Shown in pieces: positions 59,287-64,000 of a stretch of DNA of 64,000 nucleotides. This DNA comes from Haloarcula halophila (GTDB lineage Archaea > Halobacteriota > Halobacteria > Halobacteriales > Haloarculaceae): positions 1,736,001 through 1,800,000 of the forward strand of contig NZ_CP119559.1 in NCBI RefSeq assembly GCF_029278565.1. The letters run 5' to 3'. Position 1 is the stretch's first letter. Each line of letters starts with the position of its first letter. The notes below the pieces were generated by a model. That model was given only the letters and a program-made list of their open reading frames with translations. It was not told the DNA's origin and did not search any database. Position numbers and translations under genes: made by a program.

Positions 59287-61389
59287 ATGACCCAGTGGAA
59301 ACCGACGACCTGTATGCGGTGTGCGGTCGGCTGTGGACAGCTCCAGCGTGGCGTCGACGAGGGATACGGTGTCGACGAGGTCCAGGGCAACCACAGACAT
59401 CCCACGGCCAACGGCCTCGCCTGCGAGCGGGGTATCCGGGAGACGAAAAACCCCGACGGGGAGTGGTTGACCGAGCCACTGATCAGGCGTGGGGACACCC
59501 TCCGACCGACGACCTGGGATACGGCGCTCGGAACCGTCGCCGCGGAGTTCCTCCGGGCGATCGGCGACGGGCGCGACTCGGTGGCGGTGCTGGGCAGCGG
59601 GCAACAGACCAACGAGGCGGCCTACGCGCTGGGGAAACTGGCCCGAGGGGGAATCGGGACCAGACACTTCGACGCCAACACGACGCTGTGTATGGCCAGT
59701 GCTGTCACCGCCTACTACGACGCCTTCGCCAGTGACGCGCCACCCTGTACCTACGACGATATCCCGGCCGCCGATACCCACCTCGTCTGGGGGGCGAACC
59801 CGGCGGTCGCCCATCCGGTGTTGTACCGGTGGCTCCTCGATAGCGCCAACGAGACGGACGGACGGTTGGTCGTCGTCGATCCGGTCGCCAGCGAGACCGC
59901 CGCCGACGCCGACCGCCACGTGGCGCTCGAACCCGGCACTGATCTCGTCCTCGCGCGCGCAGTCCTCGCTCAGCTGGTCGAGACCGGCGGGATCGACCGG
60001 GAGTTCGTCGAGGAGTACACCGAGGGGTACGAACAGCTCGTGGCCGACCTGCCGGACGTAGCGACCGCCGCGGAGACCGCGGGAGTCACCACCGAGACTG
60101 TCGCCGATCTCGCCGAGGCCTTCGCCGATCCGACGCTGCTGTACTGGGGGATGGGCGTCAACCAGAGCACCCACGGCACCGCCACCGCACGGATGCTCAT
60201 CAACCTCTGTCTGGCGACCGGGAACCTGGGGCCGGGCAGTGGCCCGTTCTCGTTGACGGGGCAGGCCAACTCGATGGGGACGCGGGTCTGCTCCTCGAAG
60301 GGGACCTGGCCCGGCCACCGATCCTTCGAGGACCCGGACAACCGGGCGCTGATCGCCGAGGCGTGGGACGTGCCCGTCGATCGGCTGCCCGCCGATCCGG
60401 GTCCAGGTCCGGTCGGCATCGTCGACAGGATCAACCGCGGCCACGTCGACGCCTGCTGGGTCGTCGCGACGAACCCGGCCGCGGGGATGCCCCACGCGAC
60501 GAACGTCAAGCGCGCGCTCGACGACGTGTTCCTCGTCGTCCAGGACGCCTTCCGCTCGGAGACCGTCGAACACGCCGACGTAGTCCTGCCGGCGGCGACC
60601 TGGGGGGAGAGCGAGGGGACGGTGATGAACATGGAACGGCGTATCTCCAGGGTCACCGCCGTCAGCGACGTCATCGACACCGTCAGACACGACCTCGACA
60701 TCATCGCCGAGATCGGGAACCGGATCGAACCGGGACTGTTCGACGACCCACCGCTTTCCCCCGAGTCGGTCTTCGACGAGATCCGCGACCTCACCGCCGG
60801 GACGCCCGCGGACTGTTCGGGGATCACCTACGACCGCCTGGCGGAGGAACTGGCGGTCCGCTGGCCCGCGCCCGACGCCACCAGCGAAGGCGGCTATCGC
60901 TACGTCGACGGCGAGGACTGGACCTTCCCGACCGACTCCGGACGTGCCCGCTTCTCCACGCCGACGACCTACGAGGGCGTCCCGGAACCGACCGATCCCG
61001 AGTACCCGCTGTTGCTGACGACCGGCCGGCGTGCCGGGGCCTACAACACCGGCGTTCGCAACCGCGAAACCGCCGAGGACGTACCGAGCGCGCGCATCAA
61101 TCCCGAGACCGCGGGCCAGTACGTCGAGTTGCTGGATCGGGGCCGGACCGTCGTCGAGTCCCGCCGGGCGAACGTCACCGTCACGCTCGTCCCGGACGAC
61201 AGCATCCCGCCCGGAGCGATCTGGATGGATCTCCACCACCCGTCGGTCAACGACCTGACGCTCCCGGCGATCGATCCCGACTCCAACGAGCCCAACTACA
61301 AACAGTGTGCGGTCCGTCTGGCGGCGCCGGACAGGTCCTCACCGGTCACTCGCGGCGGCGTCCACACGGGAACGGTCGTCAGACGATAA
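59287..61389 (+). CDS. nasA: Assimilatory nitrate reductase (NasA, molybdopterin oxidoreductase)
   Basis: The product is 700 residues from ATG 59287. It reduces nitrate to nitrite using electrons from ferredoxin. N-terminal 4Fe-4S ligands are CMRCAVGC (C-x2-C-x3-C) and, after about 30 residues, the fourth Cys in NGLACERG. Molybdopterin-binding blocks include FDANTTLCMASAVTAYY, LVWGANPAVAHPVLYRW and SLTGQANSMGTRV. The C-terminal MopB domain ends with YNTGVRNRETAEDVPSARIN and PNYKQCAVRLAAPD. MobA and NarK are encoded divergently. The start is set by a perfect Shine-Dalgarno. Confidence 0.95.
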   Translation: MTQWKPTTCMRCAVGCGQLQRGVDEGYGVDEVQGNHRHPTANGLACERGIRETKNPDGEWLTEPLIRRGDTLRPTTWDTALGTVAAEFLRAIGDGRDSVAVLGSGQQTNEAAYALGKLARGGIGTRHFDANTTLCMASAVTAYYDAFASDAPPCTYDDIPAADTHLVWGANPAVAHPVLYRWLLDSANETDGRLVVVDPVASETAADADRHVALEPGTDLVLARAVLAQLVETGGIDREFVEEYTEGYEQLVADLPDVATAAETAGVTTETVADLAEAFADPTLLYWGMGVNQSTHGTATARMLINLCLATGNLGPGSGPFSLTGQANSMGTRVCSSKGTWPGHRSFEDPDNRALIAEAWDVPVDRLPADPGPGPVGIVDRINRGHVDACWVVATNPAAGMPHATNVKRALDDVFLVVQDAFRSETVEHADVVLPAATWGESEGTVMNMERRISRVTAVSDVIDTVRHDLDIIAEIGNRIEPGLFDDPPLSPESVFDEIRDLTAGTPADCSGITYDRLAEELAVRWPAPDATSEGGYRYVDGEDWTFPTDSGRARFSTPTTYEGVPEPTDPEYPLLLTTGRRAGAYNTGVRNRETAEDVPSARINPETAGQYVELLDRGRTVVESRRANVTVTLVPDDSIPPGAIWMDLHHPSVNDLTLPAIDPDSNEPNYKQCAVRLAAPDRSSPVTRGGVHTGTVVRR

Positions 61390-61393
61390 CCGG

Positions 61394-61498
61394 CTACTCC
61401 AGCAGTTCCGGTGCGACGTCGTAGGCGACGGCCGCCCGTTGTGCCGTCGGCGGGTCCGACGAATCCGGGAGCACCTCCTCGTTCCGGTCCTCGTGCAT
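61394..61498 (-). CDS. Small ORF (34 aa) downstream of nirA
   Basis: The ORF encodes 34 residues starting MHEDRNEEVLPDSSD and ending DVAPELLE. Composition is acidic, as in real haloarchaeal proteins. It lies 2 nt after the nirA stop on the same strand and could be co-transcribed. It converges with nasA (4 nt away). I recognise no family. Chance cannot be excluded, but it fills the space exactly. Confidence 0.5.
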   Translation of the reverse strand: MHEDRNEEVLPDSSDPPTAQRAAVAYDVAPELLE

Positions 61499-61500
61499 GG

Positions 61501-63267
61501 TCAGTCGTCCGCCGAGAGCGGTTGGCCGCTGGCGTCTGTCGGTGCCGGGCTCTCGCCGTCGTCGAACGGATACCACGACTGTTTCCCGTCGGCCAGGCAG
61601 GGGTCGGTGTACCCCTCGACCTCCGCTGGTTCGGCCAGCTCGACGATGGTCTCGTGACCGGTGGCGTCGACCCACTCGCGGAAGGTCTGGCCCTCCGAAC
61701 GGAGCGCGGAGTAGGCCTCGACGATGTTCTTGATCATCCCGGGCAACTCGTCGGCCGGGACCCGCTGGCGGACCCACTCGATGAACGTCGGTTCCTCGCC
61801 GACACCGCCGCCGACGCCGACGTCTACCGCCTCGACCATCTGGCCGTCCTTGCGGGCACGCATCCCCTGGAGGCCGATGTCGGCAGTCATCGCCTGGCCG
61901 CAGTCGGCCGTACAGCCCGAGAAGTGCATCTTGATGCGGTCCACGTCGTCGGGGACGTCGACGTTGTCGCCCAGCCACCGCAGCAGGCGGGCCATCCGGG
62001 CTTTCGTCTCGGTGAGCGCCAGCGAACAGAACTCCGTCCCGGTACAGGCCATCGCGCCCTGGACGAACGGGTTGGGCTCGGGCGAGTGTTTCTCCAGCAG
62101 CGGCTCGTTGAGCAGGTTCGACAGGTTCCCGTCGGGCACGTCCATGATGAGGGGGTTCTGCCGGCGGGTCAACCGCACTTCACCGGAGCCGTACGCGTCC
62201 GCGAGGTCCGCGAGCTCGATCGCGTCCTCGGCCGACAGGCGGCCGACCGGCACCGAGAGGCCGACGTAGTTCTTGTCGTCTTTCTGGTCGTAGACACCGA
62301 CGTGGTCGTGGGCGCCGTACTCGGTGGGCTTGCCCGCGTTGTACGTGTACTCCCCGCGGAAGTCGGTCCCGGCGGTCTCGAACTCGAAGTCCAGCCGTTC
62401 GTCCAGTTCCTCCCGGATGGCGTCGGTCCCGTGTTCGTCGACGAAGAACCGGGCGCGGTTCTTCGAGCGGTTCTGGCGGTTGCCGGCCTCGTGGTAGAAC
62501 TCGACGAACGCCCGGACCGTCTCGACGGCGTGTTCGGGGCGGACGAACAGATCGAGCGGGCGGGCGTTGCGCGGTTCACGGCCGCCCAGGCCACCGCCGA
62601 CACGGACGTTGAACCCTTCGACCTCGTCCCCGTCGATGAACTTGTGAGCCGGTTCCAGCCCGATGTCGTTGATCGCGTCCTGGGCACAGCCCTGCTTGCA
62701 TCCGGAGACCGAGATGTTGAACTTCCGGGGCATGTTCGCCAGGTCGTTGTCGTCCCGGATCGTCTCCTGAATCTCGTCTAAGATCGGTCGGGAGTCGACG
62801 TACTCCTCGCCCTTGCCTGCGACCGGACAGCCCGAGATGTTCCGCATCGTGTCCCCGCCGGCGGAGCGCGAGGAGACGCCGACCGCTTCGAGTTTCTCCC
62901 AGATCTCGGGGATGTCTTCGAGTTTGAGCCAGTGTAGTTGGATCGACTGGCGGGTCGTGAAGTCGATCCAGCCGTTGCCGAACTCGGGGTTCTCGGCCGG
63001 CCCCTGTGCGTACTCCCGCGCGACCTCGCCGATCGCTCGCAACTGGTTCGGTTCGAGGATCCCGCCACAGTTGGTCAGTCGCATCATGAAATACGACTCC
63101 TGGCCACCCCGGTGGTGGAACACGCCCCAGAACTTGAAGCGGGAGAACCACTCCTCGCGCTCGTCCTCGGGGATCGACTCCCAGCCCCGCTCCGCGAACT
63201 CCTCGAGTTTCTCCCTGACCTCGTCGCCGTACAGCTCGCCCTTGATGTCCTCTTTCTTATGCGCCAT
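61501..63267 (-). CDS. nirA: Ferredoxin-nitrite reductase (NirA)
   Basis: The product is 588 residues. It reduces nitrite to ammonium with six electrons from ferredoxin, using siroheme and 4Fe-4S. Cluster and siroheme ligands are ACTGTEFCSLALTETK (C-x5-C) near residue 415 and HFSGCTADCGQ (C-x3-C). GNGWIDFTTRQSIQLHWL and the two ferrodoxin-like NISGCPVAG and NISVSGCKQGC blocks are standard. The ATG at 63267 (MAHKKEDIK) is chosen. A TTG/ATG three codons upstream is possible. It is convergent with nasA. Confidence 0.96.
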   Translation of the reverse strand: MAHKKEDIKGELYGDEVREKLEEFAERGWESIPEDEREEWFSRFKFWGVFHHRGGQESYFMMRLTNCGGILEPNQLRAIGEVAREYAQGPAENPEFGNGWIDFTTRQSIQLHWLKLEDIPEIWEKLEAVGVSSRSAGGDTMRNISGCPVAGKGEEYVDSRPILDEIQETIRDDNDLANMPRKFNISVSGCKQGCAQDAINDIGLEPAHKFIDGDEVEGFNVRVGGGLGGREPRNARPLDLFVRPEHAVETVRAFVEFYHEAGNRQNRSKNRARFFVDEHGTDAIREELDERLDFEFETAGTDFRGEYTYNAGKPTEYGAHDHVGVYDQKDDKNYVGLSVPVGRLSAEDAIELADLADAYGSGEVRLTRRQNPLIMDVPDGNLSNLLNEPLLEKHSPEPNPFVQGAMACTGTEFCSLALTETKARMARLLRWLGDNVDVPDDVDRIKMHFSGCTADCGQAMTADIGLQGMRARKDGQMVEAVDVGVGGGVGEEPTFIEWVRQRVPADELPGMIKNIVEAYSALRSEGQTFREWVDATGHETIVELAEPAEVEGYTDPCLADGKQSWYPFDDGESPAPTDASGQPLSADD

Positions 63268-63578
63268 AGCTATCAAATACAGAACCTTCGTTTTGTTTGG
63301 TTTCCGTCCTCGTATCTGCGTTCATGTGAAGTATTTCTCGTATCAGCTAATCATTCCACGACCTGATAAGCCTATTCGTTAAAATATCCCCACGAAAAAC
63401 TTCCCGAACTAGCAATCGGTCGATACAGTGTTGAGCGAGGGGGGCGTTCGGCCCCCGAATTTGGGTTCGTCCAACAATCGGTCGGTTGGGGGACGTTCGT
63501 CCACCGCGGTCTCCCGGAGCATGGATGCGGGAGACGCACCGCTGTGCGGTGTCAGCGGAACCGAAAACTGGACGGGCG
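63268..63578. promoter_or_regulatory. nirA leader/promoter region with two GC hairpins after the second nitrate reductase gene
   Basis: This 311-nt gene-free interval is downstream of the nasA-like gene and upstream of nirA. GTCTCCCG (63509-63516) and CGGGAGAC (63528-63535) form a perfect 8-bp stem. GGGGGC (63440-63445) and GCCCCC (63451-63456) form a 6-bp stem. The half near nirA (63268-63420) is AT-rich, with TATCAG/CTGATA repeats and a GTTAAAATAT tract (63378-63387), which may hold the promoter. No tRNA or ORF. Confidence 0.6.
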
Positions 63579-64000
63579 TCAGTCGGCGGTGGCGGGCGGC
63601 AGGTCCGCCTCGGGCGCGGCGAGTTTGACCGCACACTGTTTGAAGTGGGGTTCCTTCGACTGTGGGTCCCGATCGGAGAGGGTCAGCCGGTTGGTCGCGG
63701 GATGGTGGATCGGCAGCCAGATCATCCCCGTCGGGACGCCCTCGTCGGCGTCGATCCTGGCGGTGACGGTCCCGCGGCGGGAGGCGATCTCGATGTGGTC
63801 GTCGACCACCCGCTCGCTATGGGCCGCGACGGTGTCGGGGTGGATGCGGGCGACGAGCACACCGGCCGCTCCGTCGCGAGAGCGGACGCCGGTGTTGTAG
63901 CCGTCGGCCTCCCGTGCCGTGGTCAGGGTCAGTGGGTACTCCTCGCCGGCCGGTTCGGGGAGCGGTTCCTGGCGGCCGGTCGAGAACTGTGCCCGGCCCG
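63579..64000 (-). CDS. Second nitrate reductase-like molybdopterin oxidoreductase (C-terminal part, gene runs out of window)
   Basis: 140 residues of a C-terminal molydopterin-binding (MopB) domain are visible, with the gene entering from the right. The sequence parallels the end of NasA: GRAQFSTGRQEP, YNTGVRSRDGAAGVLVARIHP, MIWLPIHHPATNRLTLS and PHFKQCAVKLAAPEADL, against NasA YNTGVRNRETAED and PNYKQCAVRLAAPD. So it is a paralogue of NasA or a related formate/nitrate oxidoreductase. It is co-oriented with nirA, 311 nt away. The catalytic N-terminus is not visible. Confidence 0.88.
   Translation of the reverse strand, partial: GRAQFSTGRQEPLPEPAGEEYPLTLTTAREADGYNTGVRSRDGAAGVLVARIHPDTVAAHSERVVDDHIEIASRRGTVTARIDADEGVPTGMIWLPIHHPATNRLTLSDRDPQSKEPHFKQCAVKLAAPEADLPPATAD

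Noticed and set aside
59194-61389. nasA starting at GTG 59194
   Set aside because: The 31 additional residues do not match the family start, and a perfect Shine-Dalgarno precedes the ATG at 59287.
63268-63420. Shared nitrogen-regulatory motif between nirA and nasA upstream regions
   Set aside because: Only short words such as GCCTATT recur. No longer common element could be defended by eye.

Overview
The window is chromosomal DNA of an extremely halophilic archaeon (class Halobacteria). The evidence is high GC, very acidic proteins, Tat-dependent lipoproteins, a halophilic-type 2Fe-2S ferredoxin, a fused Kae1-Bud32 protein, archaeal S24e/S27ae ribosomal proteins, bat-type HTH regulators, and many TATA boxes 24-30 nt ahead of start codons, as expected for leaderless messages. 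The gene set resembles Haloarcula-like genomes, but the genus is an inference. I see no insertion sequence, prophage or CRISPR array.

0-15 kb is mostly housekeeping: a partial TrkA, a PIN-like gene preceded by a 31-codon ORF, RdgB, Kae1-Bud32 with S27ae/S24e, RfcC, a large PAS/GAF bat-like regulator, a pilin, tRNA-Gly, NadE, an enoyl-CoA hydratase and tRNA-Thr. Directly after tRNA-Thr lies a copy of its 3' end with nested palindromes, which looks like a recombination scar. 15-26 kb holds CspA, prepilin peptidase, ferredoxin, a PiT phosphate transporter, HisA, a TrmB-type regulator divergent from an MFS transporter, HisB with a co-directional HTH-ACT gene, and small redox genes.

26-45 kb holds Upp, a three-gene TAXI-TRAP uptake system, a DJ-1-like protein, sensor kinase, CrtI-like desaturase, a second PiT transporter, a CorC/HlyC-like CBS protein, a glutaredoxin overlapping a redoxin without peroxidatic cysteine, Sua5/YrdC, a Cas4-like Fe-S protein whose nuclease motif is not recognisable, and a CinA-like protein. 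Two intergenic sites share a 13-nt sequence matching the core of archaeal origin recognition boxes. 45-52 kb holds a VapBC-like pair, DedA, HemB, a four-gene DUF4129/DUF7269/DUF58/DUF7519 cassette and a PAS histidine kinase overlapping a small upstream gene.

52-64 kb is a nitrogen region: ammonium transporter Amt and its PII partner GlnK, an Lrp regulator, an orphan ABC-type binding lipoprotein, a CheC-like protein, then MobA with NarK (nitrate uptake) divergent from assimilatory nitrate reductase NasA, convergent with ferredoxin nitrite reductase NirA. The window ends inside a second nitrate-reductase-like gene upstream of nirA on the same strand. Together these would import ammonium and nitrate, reduce nitrate to ammonium using ferredoxin, supply the molybdenum cofactor and sense nitrogen status through PII.
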